From the NCBI GenBank assembly GCA_033961575.1, contig CM066736.1, positions 11,131,501-11,195,500 of the forward strand: a stretch of 64,000 bases of DNA. The letters run 5' to 3'. The position numbers and the translations under genes are program-made. Source of the stretch: Aselliscus stoliczkanus (Eukaryota; Chordata; Mammalia; Chiroptera; Hipposideridae). The notes under the pieces were generated by a model, which ran no database searches, was not told the DNA's origin, and worked only from the letters and a program-made list of their open reading frames with translations. Of this stretch, positions 10,001-24,500 are shown piece after piece (position 1 is the stretch's first letter; each line of letters begins with the position of its first letter).

Positions 10001-13000
10001 TGTGTATCGGGATGGCCAGCACCTTTGCCTACGCCAACTCCACGCTCCGAGAACAGGTCTCTCTGAAGGTGAGTCACCTGGCCAACGAGTGTCCTATGGC
10101 TCCTGTAACAAATGACCACAAGCTTAGTGGCTTCAAGCGTCAATGGATTATCGTGTAGATGGGTCAATCAGAAGTCTGAAGTGGGTCTCTCTAGGCTAAG
10201 ATCATGGTGTCAACCAAAACGTGTTTCTTCTGGAGGGTTTAGAGGAGAACCTGTTTCCTCACCTTTTCCAGGTTCTAGAGGTCACCCACGCTCTTTGGCT
10301 CCTGGCATCGTCCTCCTCTTGGAGCCAACACCGTTGCATCTCTGTGACCATCCTTCCATGGTCACATCTCCCTCTGACTCTCCTCTTCTGCATTCCTCTT
10401 CCACTTCTAGGGACGCTTGGGATGACATTGGGTCCACCTGGATAATCTACGAGTCTCTCCCTATCTCAAGGTCAGCTGAGAGCAACAGCCATTCCCTTTG
10501 CCATGTGACCAAACATAGTCACAGGTTGCAGTAATTAGGACGGGGACATCTTTGAGAGGCCATTCTTATGCCTGCCACCCCTGGGCAGATCCCCGGATAT
10601 ACCATCCTTCTCCCAAGTCCTTCCACCAGCAGTATATCCCTCACATGCCCCACTCAGTCCCTTTACCCTCCTGGCATTCCACCAGTTAGCTCACTTCCAA
10701 CCCACCGTCATGGTTAAGGCCATCCCACTGACACTGCTACCTAGCTTCACCACCATCATCTTAAGTGCCCTCTCATGTTAGCAGAGCACTAACCATGCCC
10801 AGCACGGTGCTGGACCCATTGGCACAGTGCATCTTGCACATTTGCCCCAGCAACCTGGGAGGGAGACAGAGTCACTCTTATCTCATTTTCGCAATAGGAA
10901 ACAGCAGCTCAGAGACACTTGTTTCTTGCCTGAGGTCACACAGCCAGTGCAAATGGTGGTGTCAGGATATGAACCTAGGCATTGAGCCCACAGGCTGTGC
11001 TCACCCCAAGTTCAAATCCCAGCTCGTCCACCCACCTGCAACCCTTAGACAGGTTACCTGGATGATCTCAGCCTCAGGTGCCACCTCTAGAAAAGGAACG
11101 ATTCACATCAACTTCATACCCCCATAGAGAGGATTAAATGAGATAGTGTAGACCAGGTGTTTAGCACAGTGCCTGGCATATAGGTAACATTTAATCAAGC
11201 CATTTTTAACAAGCTTGTGCTCTGTGCTGTGCGTGTGATCCCATAACCCACCATCCTATCGTCTCTGATCCTTCTTGGGCATCATCTGTTTTCTCAACAG
11301 CACCTGGGCCTCCGTGGAGCGTGGAGGACAGCTCAGTCTCCACATGACACAGGAGCCCATGGTGGTCTAGAGTTGGGCATGGAGCCAGAGGTTCTTCCTG
11401 ACCCTTCGTCTCATATTCTTCATGCAAACCCCTTTCTTCTGCTGTTAGAACAGCAAGTTGAGAATGAGAGGCTTTGGGGGCTGGCTGTCTCTCAAATGCA
11501 GTAACATCCAGATGGTGCCTTGACTTGAATTTTAGGCTGCCTATAACCATGGACAGGCTTCTACGGGTCCTGAACCTTATGAAGCGAAGACATGTTTTGC
11601 CTGTCTGCACTTATTTTCTGTGAAAGTTTAGGAATCTCACCTTCCTACTAGGGAACAACCCCTTTGCCCTTCAGCATCTGGCTTCTGAGGGCACTGCTGA
11701 TTCCCTCTTTCTCTTCCACCTTTGCTTTGGATCTGCAGTGGATTAAACTGGAATCCATTATTTATTGGGGTAAAAAGGGCTGCCGAGTGGGTTAATCACA
11801 TTGATAAGAGCAGTTGGTTGGCTGAAGGTGGTTTCTAGGGTCGTTAACCTTGACCGCTCCTGGAGTAATGGCTGGATGAAGATACGTTTATTGTGTCTAC
11901 TCCGTGGAAATACGCATCGTAAGGGTGTGGGGGGCACTGAGCTGTGTCTGGAGACAGTGAAGCATTTACCGAAACCGCAGGGAAGGTTACACTGGGAAAG
12001 TTATGACCTCATCTGATTCCAGCAATACAGCCGCCCCGGTCCAGGAAGAGAGGAGCTTTTGAAAATCAGCAGCACAGGGGTCTGCGTGTGTCTCCTAGGG
12101 CACATAGGCGGGGACACACCCTACCTGGCGCCACCTCCAGAAATTTCCTGGGATTGTTCCCCGGCCCCCAAGCTGCTGGGAAATAGCAAACTGAGAACAT
12201 TTTCCAGCTTGTCTTCCTGGGGACTCCACAGAAACGAGGCTGGAGAAAGAGAAATGGGGCTGGATTGTGACGGGTTTTGATGGCCAAGTTTGAATTTAAT
12301 CTCGTAAAGGTGGACTCACATTGAACAGTCAGGCCAGAGCAGTAAGCCAGAGAACCATGCTAGAAAAAGTGAGAGCAGAATTTTTCTAGCTTCTAGATGT
12401 GAATGGTCTGCTGAATTGTGGAGTGTGAATACTAGGTCCCACCATTTAGCAAGCCCGAAATGTGAGCCCGTTCTGGACCAAATGTTTACATGCATGAATT
12501 GTACTTAATACTTAATAAAACCCCTGTTTTTAAATGAGGGCACTGAGGCTTAAAACGTGTACCCTTGAGTAAGTCACTTCTCTCTGCTTCAGTTCCTACT
12601 AGTCAATATGAACTAACATTTACTACGTGTCAGGCAGTGTTCTAAGCATTTCATGTACATTGATTCTCACAGCTTTATCAGAGAGATACACAGTATATAC
12701 CCATTTTACAGATGAGGAAAGGGAAATGAAAAAAGTTTAAGTCACTTGCCCAGGATTAGACAGTTCCCGCGCAGCAGAGCAAAGATTTGAACTCAGGCTT
12801 CCAGGTCCGCCATCTGTGCTGCTAACGACTGTGGCTCCCCTGCCTTTCCAGGAAGTTCTCCAGGCAGGTTTCCACATTTCTGTCACCTCTGTAACCATCC
12901 CTTAGCACCAGTGGAATGGAAAGATGCCAACATCCCTTTCACCATTAGCCCTGCTCCCTCCAAACCTTTGAGAAAAGACAAAAGTTGCCACATCTCAGAA

Positions 13001-15479
13001 AACATTCTGGAATATTCTGCCATGTACACCTTTGGCCTTGTAGCATCCCCACAGATCTCTTGCTTTCTCTCCAGGAGAAGAGGTCAGTGCTGGTCATCTT
13101 ATGGATCTTGGCCTTTCTGGCGGGGAACACCCTATATGTACTCTATACGTTCAGTTCCCAGCAGCTGTACAACAGGTAAGCAGGGGAGTCGGACCCCCGG
13201 TGGGAAAGCGCTGGGGGGCAGGGGGCTCTGTTGGGCTTGGGACACAACGCCATCACTTGAGAACAATGCAGCAGGGTTATGTCACATTTTAACTTTCAAG
13301 TTGCACCCTATTGTTATATACCTAGAGCAGAGCTCTCTTACTAGAAATAATAATACAAGCCACATATTTAATTTTCCATCTTCTAATAGCCACGTAGTGG
13401 CTGGTCGGGGAGGGCTGGCCAATGAGGGCCTCTAGGATGGGGCTGAAACTCAAGCCAAGCTTTCAGATCATGTACATCCGTTTTGAAAATGGGCTGTGAG
13501 AAATGAGCAGTTTCTCCACTTCCTGGGGCCCCCCCATAAGGGCAGTTGGGGCGTTAGGGCCAGGATACCCACTCACATCGCACCAACACTCCATTAGTTG
13601 CCTGGCCCAGCACATCAAGGTCATGGGGAAGGCTCTAGGAGATGGAGTTTCTCAGAACCCTGGATGAATTTCCAGCTCATGTCATTTTCTGGGCATAATC
13701 ACAGCCCCGGGCTCAGCCTCCGGTGCCCCCATCAAACCAGGGCTGAGACAAACTGGCAACACAGAAAGAGAAAGAGAGAGAGTGGTTTAGGGAGAAAAGC
13801 AACAGAGCTGAGCCTCCTTCCTTATAGATTGTCAACTCTGGAGTGTCTCTGTGATAGCCATTATCTTACTTTGTCCTCTCAGTGACCCAGCAGGGTGTGG
13901 CTGTCCCCATTTCATAGGTGGGGAAACAGAGGCTTGCCGCAGCCCTTCCTAATAAGTCTTAGTCCTAATAGGTAGCCCTTCACAGACAACTTGAGTCTTC
14001 CTAGGATTTGAGGTCTGATGACCAAGATCAGAGAGCGTTGGCCCTGCCACTTACCAGCTCTGTGCCCTGTGGCAAATAATGGAACCCCTAGGAGTTTCCC
14101 CTCATTTCCTCATGTGTGAAACTGGGACCCAGTTAATTCATGCCTTACCCACCTGAACAGGCTAATTATTAGGGAGTCCAAATGTTATAGTTCATGAACA
14201 GTACTAGGTAAACCATGAAACATTTGACATGTCGTCATCATATCACAGTTACTATTATTCTTTTATGATGAATTGCTCTCCCTATTGGTGGTGGTATCTA
14301 ATACGGAGCAAAACTGACAATAAAATATATCAGTTGATTATAAAGTTCACAGCATACGTTAGGTGAAAAAACACTTTTGCAGTACCTCTCCTCCAAACAC
14401 TAAGACAGTGCAAAACAGAAGAAAACATTAAGACAGTGAATTTAACACCCAGATATTGGGTTGTCAGAAAAGTCATGACGTATTTTCTCGACGTTTTTCG
14501 CTACAAAAATGCATCATGACTTTTCCGATAACCCAATAGGTGAATTTAACACCAACCCATGTCTCTGAAAGAAAGTGGGAAGTGGAAGGCAGATCTTCAT
14601 TTGAATGCAATCACAGAAGCATGATGGAAAAGCAGAGTGTGGAAGTCAGCCAGCCAGCCAGCCTGCGATATCCCCAGGGAAGGACAGAGCAGAGGCAGAG
14701 AAGAGAGCTCGGGGCTGCCAACCTCTCCCCATATTATAACATGAACGGCCGCTCAAAGTGGAATGCGAAGAATTCTCACGGAGAAAGGGCTAGGATGTAA
14801 GGACCCTGACGTAGTGTGAGAGATTGCCCAAATCCATGGTTTTCGTTGATTTTTCCCTATGCTCTGTATAAAGATATTTATTATAGGGCCGGCAGAGTGG
14901 CGCATTGGTTAAGTGCTGGCTTGGGAAGCCAGCGGCCCCGGTTCGGGTCCCACTTTTGAGGGCCAGTGACACTGCCCTCAAAAAAAAAAAAAACTAAAAA
15001 ATAAAAAAAGATATTTATTATAAATAGAAATAGGTTTTGAAAAGTAAAAGTAAAAAAAATAGACTCCTAGAACCCTATTATAAGGAGGCCTTGGTTTGCA
15101 CTCTTCTCCACCAGCCCAGCAGAGTATGGTGGAAGCACTCAAAAAGCACCCACTGTGGGCTGTGTGCACTGTGCCCCGCTTTCCAGAGGACAGAGAGGGC
15201 TCGGTCTGGCCTTCACTCAGAGCCTCAAATCCAGCGGGGGGAAAAAAGTGAGGAGACCAGTACAGTGTGTGCTTGTTCTAGTCCTAGCTCCACATTCTAG
15301 CTTGGTAATGCTGTGAGCAGGCAACGCCCCCTCTGAGCACCTCAGTTTCCCCAGCTCAAAATGGGATTATCACAGCACCTACTCGGTACAGTCTTTGCGG
15401 AAACAAAATGAGTGAAGACATATAAAGTGTGTAGAGGAGGGTCAGCGTGATGTAAAGAGCCAACAGCTTTTCACTACTA

Positions 15480-15534
<55 letters not shown>

Positions 15535-18500
15535 GAGGGCAGTGTCACTGGCCCTCATATGTGGGACCGAACCAGGGCCGCTGGCTTCCCAAGCCAACGC
15601 CTAACAGCCGCACCACTCGGCCGGCCCTTTTCGCTACTATCTTTATTATTACAAATAACACGGTCATCCTCAGAGGTGGTGGTGAACAGTGCCACTCAAA
15701 GCGTGGTCCACAGACAGGTGCCAGTTTGAGAACAGCGTGTTGTCTGTCTCCAGTGAGGTAGAAATCGAGCAGAAGGTTAATTTATCTGGTTACAGTTGGG
15801 TAAAATAAGTTCACACACTCCACATAGCACTGCTAATGAGTAAGGATTGAGAGTATTAGCTGTAGCTGGAAGGCCTGGGTTTCAATCTGCCTCACTCCCG
15901 TAGTATTTGCAGGACCTTGTGCATGTTACTTCATCTTTCTGTGCCTCAGTTTCCTCATCTGCAAAATGGGGTATATAATAGTGCCTGCCTCATAGAGTTG
16001 CTGTTATCATCGTCATGGCTACATGGCAGAGGCTATTGTTTGCTATAATGATGTGAATCATCTCATCGAACCCCTCCCTCCCATAACACTATGAGGGAGG
16101 GAATGATTCCCATTTTATTGGTGAAAACACCGAGGCTTACAGAGAAAACATTATTTGCCCAGAGTCCAATAAATAGAGAAGCCTGGATTCAAGTTCAAGT
16201 CTGTCTAAATGCCCATTATCAAGCATGGTGACTTTGGGCTACTTACCGCACCTCTCCAAGCTTCAGTGCCTCATTTTTAAAGTGGGGAGAAGCGATGCTC
16301 ACTGTGCAAGACAATGAGATACAGTGAGTCAAGAGCTTAGCACAGTGGCATGTCAGTTTTCCTCTTCCCTCCTTCTCTTCCTCCCTCCTTCACAGTGTTG
16401 TCATGCTTTTCTTCCTTCTTTCTGCTTCCTCTTGTGAAACCTATTGTGGACCCATAAAACTGGAGAGGACCTTCACTAATGACACTCCAGGCCAACCTGC
16501 TCTGTTATCCCTCCGGGGAACAAAGGCTCAGAGAGGTTAGGATACCCACCTGAGGTCACACAGGAAGTTAGCCGATTGAGGAACAGGGCACAGACGTCTT
16601 TCTACAGGTAGCGTTTCCAACGCTCCCAGCATGATCCTAAGTGAGCATCCTGACTCTGAATCCTCCCCACAGCCTCATATTTCTAAAGCCCAACCTGGAG
16701 ACCCTGGAGTTCTTCGACCTGCTGTGGATCGTAGGGATCGCGGACTTTGTGCTGAAGTACATTACCATCGCCCTCAAGTGCCTCATCGTGGCCCTGCCCA
16801 AGATCATCCTGGCCGTCAAGTCCAAGGTAGGTGCTGCCTGTTGCCACCAAGTAGCCTCGATCACACTGAGCGTGCAGGGGATTCAGGGTGCCATCTGGAG
16901 GAGGAAAGCATGGATGTGGGCAGAGCGAATGTCAGCGTATCCAAGTCACAGAGCCTGAGCTGGCGGGTCCCATCACCCACCTCTTGTAATTCCTCGAAGC
17001 TGAGCATGGCTCTTTATTGTCACCACCTGCCTGCCACACCGCTACTCCAAGTGTATTTCCTGTTTCGTTGTTCAAAGGCACCCATGATGCAGTTTTTATC
17101 TAAATTTCACCTGAGAAAGGAAAAAACCCATCTTGCCATGCCCTAGGTCCTGCTTCTCCCAGGGAAGAATGGCTTTTATAGCTTTGGACTCTGTGGCTTC
17201 AGGAGCATGTTTTTGTAAAGGGTCCCAAGGCTCAGAGTGAAAGAACTCTGTGATTGATTTGTGACGTCTGCTGTGGACACAGGAAGGGCAGTGATGGCCA
17301 TGGTGTTTTGCAGTGTCCTGTAGGGAAAGGTCTGCAGGTGGGTGTGGGGTTGAAGAGGCGCTGGGAGGGATAACCTCTATAATTCAGAGGACTGAGCAGG
17401 GCTAGGATAAAACATCACTTTTAGGGTATCATTGTTGCCGGTGCCTCTGCGAGAAGACCCAATGCAGGGAGTCTGGACAGAGGCAGCTGGACAAAACAAT
17501 CTCTGGAGACTCCTGCTTTCCATGATGTAAAAACTGCCCTCTTTTCAACTTCAGATAGGTCAGAATTTATCCCAGGCATTGACTGTCAGAAGAATGGGTT
17601 GGAATTGGCCGTCCATCTTACGTGACAACTGACCAAACCCATTGGCCAGGCATCTAGGAAAAACACAGTCCTATGTTTCTTCTTTACTCACACACTTAAT
17701 ACTTCTGACACCGGATGTGTAGGTTTTCTCCACATCAAGCAATTCCCTGACACCAGCTGGGTGTCCTACAGTTGAACTCAGTTCTGACACTATCTACCTA
17801 GAGATAGCATCAGATCCCACAGATTAAGGGCTCCATCCTGCCTCCTCCTCACTTCAGATGCCAATCACAGGTCCAGGTTGTCACCTTCTGACGAGCCAGT
17901 TATCAATCAGGGTTCCCACAACCCCGCCCTTGCTTCAGTCATTTGCTAGAACAGCTCGCAGAACTCAGGAAAACACATTTACCAGTGTGCTAATTACTAT
18001 TGCACTTTATAATCACTCATTAAATATATAATTATTTAATGTATAGTTTTTATTCAATGTGTTTTTTATTATATACTTCACATTATACTTCACGTTAGTG
18101 GCTTAAAGCAACGTAAATGGATCTTCTAGTTCTGGAGGTCAGTTCCTCCATCTTCATTTGATAGTATTGCAAGTATTTTATTATGTGTTTATTCAATATA
18201 TAATTATTATTATTATTAATAAAGGAGGCAGTAAAGGGTACAGATGGACAGCCAGCTGAAGAGGTACATAGGGCAAGGTCTGGAAGGGTCCTGAGCACGA
18301 GAGCTTCTGTCCCCATGGAGTTGGGGTGCACCGCTCCCCCAGCATGGAGACGTGTTCACCAGCCCAGAAGCTCTGAACCCCACACTGTTGGGATTTTTAT
18401 GGAGGCTTCATCCTGTAGGCATGATCAGTTATTAACTCCGTCCTAGCCCCTCTCCAGAGTGAGGAAGGCAGGGCTGGAAAGTCCCCAGCTCCTAATTACG

Positions 18501-21500
18501 GCTTGGCCTTGCTGGTGACCAGCCGCCACCCAGGAGTCCACCTGGGGGTCACCTCATGTGAACCAAAGACATTCTAGGAAATTCCAAGGGACTTAAGAGC
18601 TTGGTGTCAGATGCTCCCATCTCTCAGGAAATTGCAAAGGTCTTAGGAACTCCATGTCGGGTCAGGAACTCGGGGAACAGGGAGCAGAGACCAATATGTG
18701 TATTTCTTTTTTTTTTTTTTATAATCTTTTATTGTGAAATAAACATTTTTTTTAAATTAGTTTCAGGTGTACAACACAGTGCAATAGCTATACTTTTTAC
18801 CCCTCAAAGTGACAACCCCCCTCCCCAATATGTGTATTGCTTAGTATTTCACACCAGGGTAACCTGAGCCTGGTATTGTCCCCGCTATGCCTCACCTTCA
18901 CCCCCTCCCCTACCATGTCATTTATCTGATGGAGCCAAAATCCCAGGCTGTTGAGGTTTACTCAGATGAAGACACCGCTCTGGTGCCCAGAGGTAGTGCC
19001 AGAAAGTCTAAAATGGCATCAAGGCAAAAAAAAAAAAAAAAAAAAAAAAAGAGAGAGAGAGAGACAGAGAAGAATGGCAAGAAGGGAAACAATAGGTCTA
19101 AAAAGGTCCTGAGATGCCCCCCACTTGCCCCTCCCGAGACCATAGGAACCATTACCATTTGCCCCTGGAGCTCATGCCACGTACCAGGTAGGCACTAGGG
19201 ATTTGACACTGGGAAACAGCATGGCCTAATGGTTCTGCACATGGATGGCAGCATTGGATGTGGCGACATTCAGGTCCCTGCTGTACCCAGCTATACCCCT
19301 TCCTAGCTGTGTGAATTTGGGCAGATGACAAAACCTGCCCGAGTCTTGGTTTCCTCACTTGCCAACACAGGACAATAATAGCATGTTCCCCTTAAGTAGG
19401 AACCTCATAAGAACTATCACTGGTGAGAAATAGAAGGTGCTTTGCCCCATGCCCAGCAGATAGTAAGCACTCAGTGAATGATTCGCAATACTTCTAAGTG
19501 TCATTCATCACTGCTAGCTCTGTAGTGACCAGCTGTGTGACCTTGGATAAGTCACCTAGGCTCTCTGTGCCTCAGTTCCCTCATCTGTAAAATGGGGATG
19601 ACAATTGTGCTGGATGCCTTCTTTCTGCCCCTCCAGATACACTCTCCACCTTTCTCAACCTGCTCTCAGTTCAGGAGGCTGACCTGGGTGAATTATATCA
19701 ATGGGCTCGTGTGGCCCCTGGCTTCCAAGTGCATTCAGCCAAGAGAGAGGCAGAGGTGTTTATTCCCCTGGTGTCTTGGTCTCCTGTGGCAGCTCTAACA
19801 AATTGCCACATTAAAACCACATTAGTGGCTTACAGCAACATACATATATTCTCTTACAGCTTTGGAGGTCAGAATTCCAAAATGGGTTTCGCTAGGCGAA
19901 AGTCTAGGTGTTGGCATCCTGAGTCAGCAGCAGCTGGCTGAGTCCCTCTCTCCTTTCGCTCCCTGATCTCTGCATTTGTCGCCACATCTCCTCTGACTCT
20001 CACTTGAGTCTGTCTTACAAGGACCGTTGAGATTTCATTGAGCCCACCCAACGAATCCAGGGGACTCTCCCCATCTCCAGACCCTTACTCACATCGGCAA
20101 AGTCCCTTTTGCCATGTCAGGTAACAGCTTTTGAGGATTGTGACATGGACACCTTTGCGGGTACGGTGACTCTCCTAGCGGCCACACCTGGTTTCTTTCC
20201 TCCCTGCTGGGTTACCGCAGGTCATCGCTGATCTAGGCGCTTTATACACATTCATTCATTGAATCCACACAACCACCCAACCCAGTAGGTACTGTTTTAC
20301 TATAATCTTCACGGATGTGGGAAATAAGTCTGAACACACAGTTCCCATCACGGGCCGTCCTCTGCAGACAGCTTTCCGTGAAGGCCTAGTAACTACGCGG
20401 AGGCATCCCCTCACCCCTTCTGGGCTGAGGTGATCACAGCTCTCTTCTTTCCTCTCAGGTAGATACTGTTCCTGTCATTGATGGATGAGGAGATGGAAGG
20501 TGGAGAGGGCAGGTGGCTTCTCAGAGTCACAGGAGGTTGTTATTCCAGCTCAGGGCTTTACCTCAAAGTGGGTATGGGAGAAAGACACAGAAATCAGCAC
20601 TTTCATGGTTACTTATCACCTAGTACGTTCTGGCTCTTGCTCGGCTCTTTCCCACGTCCCGATTCACTTAGGGCTCCCAACACCACTGTGAGAGAGAATT
20701 TACTATCCCCTCTTTCTAGATGAAATGCTGAGTGTTCGTTCCCTGTGGCTGCTGTAACAAATTCCCCCATGCCTGATTTCCTCTCTCACAGTTCTGGAGG
20801 CCACAAGTCCAAAATCAGTGTCACTGGGCCTGCACTAAGCTGTCAGCAGGGCAGCACTCCCTCCGGATAATAGGGGAGGAGCTGTCCTTTCCTAATGGTG
20901 GCTGCTCGTGTTCCTTAGGTTGTGGCTTCATCGTTCCAGCCTCTGCCTCTGTGGTCACATAGCCTTCTCTTCTGTGTGTCTTTTATAAGGACACAGGTGT
21001 TGCACGTAGGGCCTACCTGCATAACCCAGAATACTCTTCCCCAGGCCAAGAGCCTTCATTTAATCATGTCTTCAAAGAACCTTTTTTCCAGATAAGGTCC
21101 CCTTCCTAGGTTCCAGGGACTAGGACCTGGTGCCTTTGGATGGCCGTTATTTTGCTTATTATACTGAGGCTGAAAGAGGGTGAAGATCATTTGTCCATGA
21201 AACACCCGACTGGTCAGTTATAGAATCAGAATCCAAGTCTTCCAGCCCCCAAGGCCATGGCCACTTCAGGAGGTCATCTGGCAGGCCCTGTATGGACTCC
21301 CGTATGGGCGCCCCTGGGCCATTACGCACCCTGCCACTTCCTAGCCACGGGGCCCTGGGAGAGTCACCTAACATCTCTGACCATGCTTCTTCCTGAGATG
21401 TTAACAAAACCCCATTTGAGATGCTGCAAAGATAAAAAGACTTCATGTGTGTGGAGGGAGGGAGGGGTTGGTTTACCTGGAGAGCAGGCAGGTGAGGCTC

Positions 21501-24500
21501 CACTGCCCTTCACCATCGGTCCTACCTACCTACCTGGCCTCCTTACTCATTCTACTCCCTTTCTCCTGTCCACCCTTTCTCTCTGCTTTTCAGTCAGACC
21601 CTACTTCTTACATTTCGTTATATGCTTTAACTAGTCCCCATCAGACATGTGGTAGATGTCCTTCTTATCCCATTTTCCTGATGAAAAAACCGAGACACTG
21701 AGTAACTCCCACAGCTTCTGGAGTGGGCTGTGCGCTGCCCTGTCTCCTACCCACAGCACCTGCTGATCCTTGGGCCTCAAAGACCCTTTCCCTTAGCGTG
21801 TCTTATCTAACTCTTGCTGCATCTGCAGATTGCAGCCTCCTAGAAACCTTCCCTGCCCCTTCAGGCTAGGGTTGGTGCCCCTCCTGAGGACTCACAGCAC
21901 CCTAGACTCCCCCTATTCCAGCACTCCCCACCCTGACTGTAATTGCTTGTTTAGTTGTCTGCCTTCTCTGCTTGATTTTAACCTCTGTGGCAGCAGGAAA
22001 TGAATGCATCTAGCTTGATTGTTGATGGATCACCAGTATCTGATGTGCACTCAGAAATGTTCATTGCATGTGTATATATTTGGGGAGGATGGTTGGATGG
22101 AGGTGAATGGATATATAGGTACAATAGATAGATGAATTGGGTGACTGGATGGGAAGGTTGGTGGATATGTAAATAAATGGGTAGGCAAGCGATTGGATGG
22201 ATGGATGGATGGATGGATGGATGGATGGATGGATGGATGGATGGATGGATGGATGGATGGATGGATGGGTGGATGGATGAATGAGTGGTTGTGTCAATAG
22301 TCTAGTCAGCTATACTAACTCTCACTGCCTCTTCTTGTTGTAGCAGTGAGAGCTTAGATTCCATTCTCGGCTTAGCTCATACCTCTTGTATTTGGTAGGT
22401 ATTCAAACGGCTCTGTCACGAAGACACAAATCCACAAGGCAAGGTAGTATTCACTTCGCTATGCTAGAAAGGACCAGGTAGGGAGCTTCAAAGAGTTCTG
22501 GCAGCCAAACTAGTAATCATAAATAGAACTAAACGTTACTGAGTAATTACCAGGAGCCTGGCAATGTGTTAAGCAATGCCATTTGTTCAAGAAATATTTG
22601 CTGAATGCCAACTATGTGCCAGGCACTGTTCTGGGCACTGAGGATATATAAGTGAACAGGTAGACAAAAATCTGTGCACTCAAGGAGTTTAGTCTTTTTT
22701 TTTTTTTTAAAGATTTTATTGGGGAATTGGGGGAGGGGAACACCATTGGGGAACCGGGGAAAGGGAGCAAACAAGGTGCTGTCCTTTTGTTCTTCAGTCT
22801 AGTTGTGGAGGACATTGCTTCACTGGCCCATGTTGGTATCATCATTGCGCTCTTCTCGGGTGAGGCAGATTGGTCACCGGCCTCTGGATGGTCGCTCACA
22901 CCAGCTCTTGGCAGCTCACACCGGCTGCTGACCACTCACGCTGGCTGCTGGCCACTCACTGTAGCCTATGGCAGCCCACTGCAACAGGGGCTGCAGCCTA
23001 CACCATCGCCGGGGCTCTCAGCCCAGCTCCAGGTGGAGCTGTTGTTCACCATCTTAGCTGTAGAGGGCAGTGTCACTGGCCCTCATGTGGGATCCAAACT
23101 GGGGTCGCTGGCGTCCCAAGCCAGTTCTTAACCAACACGCCACTCGGCTGGCCCTGGAGTTTAGTCTTGAAGACATCATCTTGTTTAATCTTAACAATTC
23201 TGGGAGGGTAGGTACTCTTGAGGCCTGTTTTCACAGGGCAGAAATTGAGTTAAATAACTTGCCAAAGATGGCAAACCTCAGAGTAACAATACTGCAAGCA
23301 TAAGAGCAGCTACTGTGGAGTCAGCCCTTTCTAGGGGCCAGGACTGCCCTAGCTCATTTCCATCTGCCATGTGTCTTACTGTTTTGTGAGGGCAAGTTTT
23401 ACTGAGGTAAAATTCACCAGTAATCACATTCACCAGTGGCATTCAGTACATCAACAATGTTGTATAGCCATCACCTCTGTCTAGTTCCAAGACATTTTCA
23501 TCACCCTGAAAGGAAACCCTGTGCCCATTAGCAGTCACGCCCTCTGCCCCAGACCCTGGGAACCACTAATCTGCTTTCTGTCTGTTTGGATTTACCGAGT
23601 CTGGACATTTCATATACATGGAATCATGTATTACATCATCTTTTGTGTCTGACCTCCTTCCCTTCGCATCATGTTTTCAAGGTTCTTCCACATTGTAGTG
23701 CATGTCATTGCTTTTTGTGGCTGAATAATATTCCATTCTGTGGCTAGACCACCATTCGTGTATCCATTCACCTCCTGATCGACCCGTAGGTGGTTTCCAT
23801 TCTGGGGCTGTTGTGAATGCTGCCGCTGGAAACGACGGTAGACAAGTATCTGTTGGAACACAGCGTTTCTGGATAAATACCTCAGAGTGGCATGGCTGGG
23901 TTGTGTGGTCATTCTGTTTTACTTTTTGAGGACCCACCCAACTGCTTCCCACGGCAGCGACACCATTCGACATTCCTGGCAGGTGCTGTTTTTATCCCAG
24001 GCACAGTGAAAAGTTAGAAAGTAGTTCAAGGCCACACGGCTTTGTAAGTGGCTGTGCGAAGGTGTGCACACAGGGAGTCTGACTCCACAAACCCTGCTCG
24101 GAATTACTGGACCTCACTCCCTCCCATTCAATGCCCCTGGATCTGTTTGGTAAAACCCGTAGAGCTGATTAAGGAGCAGCGTCCCAATACACCATCAATA
24201 TAAAACTCGCCCAGGGCCGGCCGAGTGGCGCGGTGGTTAAGCCAGCGGCCCCAGTTCGGGTCCCACATATGAGGGCCAGTGACACTGCCCCCCAACCAAA
24301 AAAAAAAAAAAAAACTCGCCCAAGCTCAGGCTATTCATTCCTACCTCGCTTCCTTCTCCTTCAAATGGGCACGGCTGGGGGTGAGGGGGCGGGGCTGGGA
24401 CCCAGCACCCCTACCCTGCACCACCAAGGCGTGGGCGACAGTTATTAATGCGCCCCTGGCAACTGTCCAGCTCCCTTTTTCTGATTATTATTATTTTATT

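Larger units (their letters stand above)
13176..16672 (+). other. RNFT2 intron 5
   Basis: Holds a MITE (14456-14536), two SINEs (14886-15006, 15531-15626), a (GT)n tract inside the second SINE's duplication, and MIR-like fragments (about 13840-13960, 14010-14260, 15300-15440, 15840-16010, 16050-16340, 16480-16610). Confidence 0.55.

Noticed and set aside
14886..15006. tRNA gene, suggested by A- and B-box-like motifs
   Set aside because: Has a poly(A) tail, target duplications and many copies: a tRNA-derived SINE.
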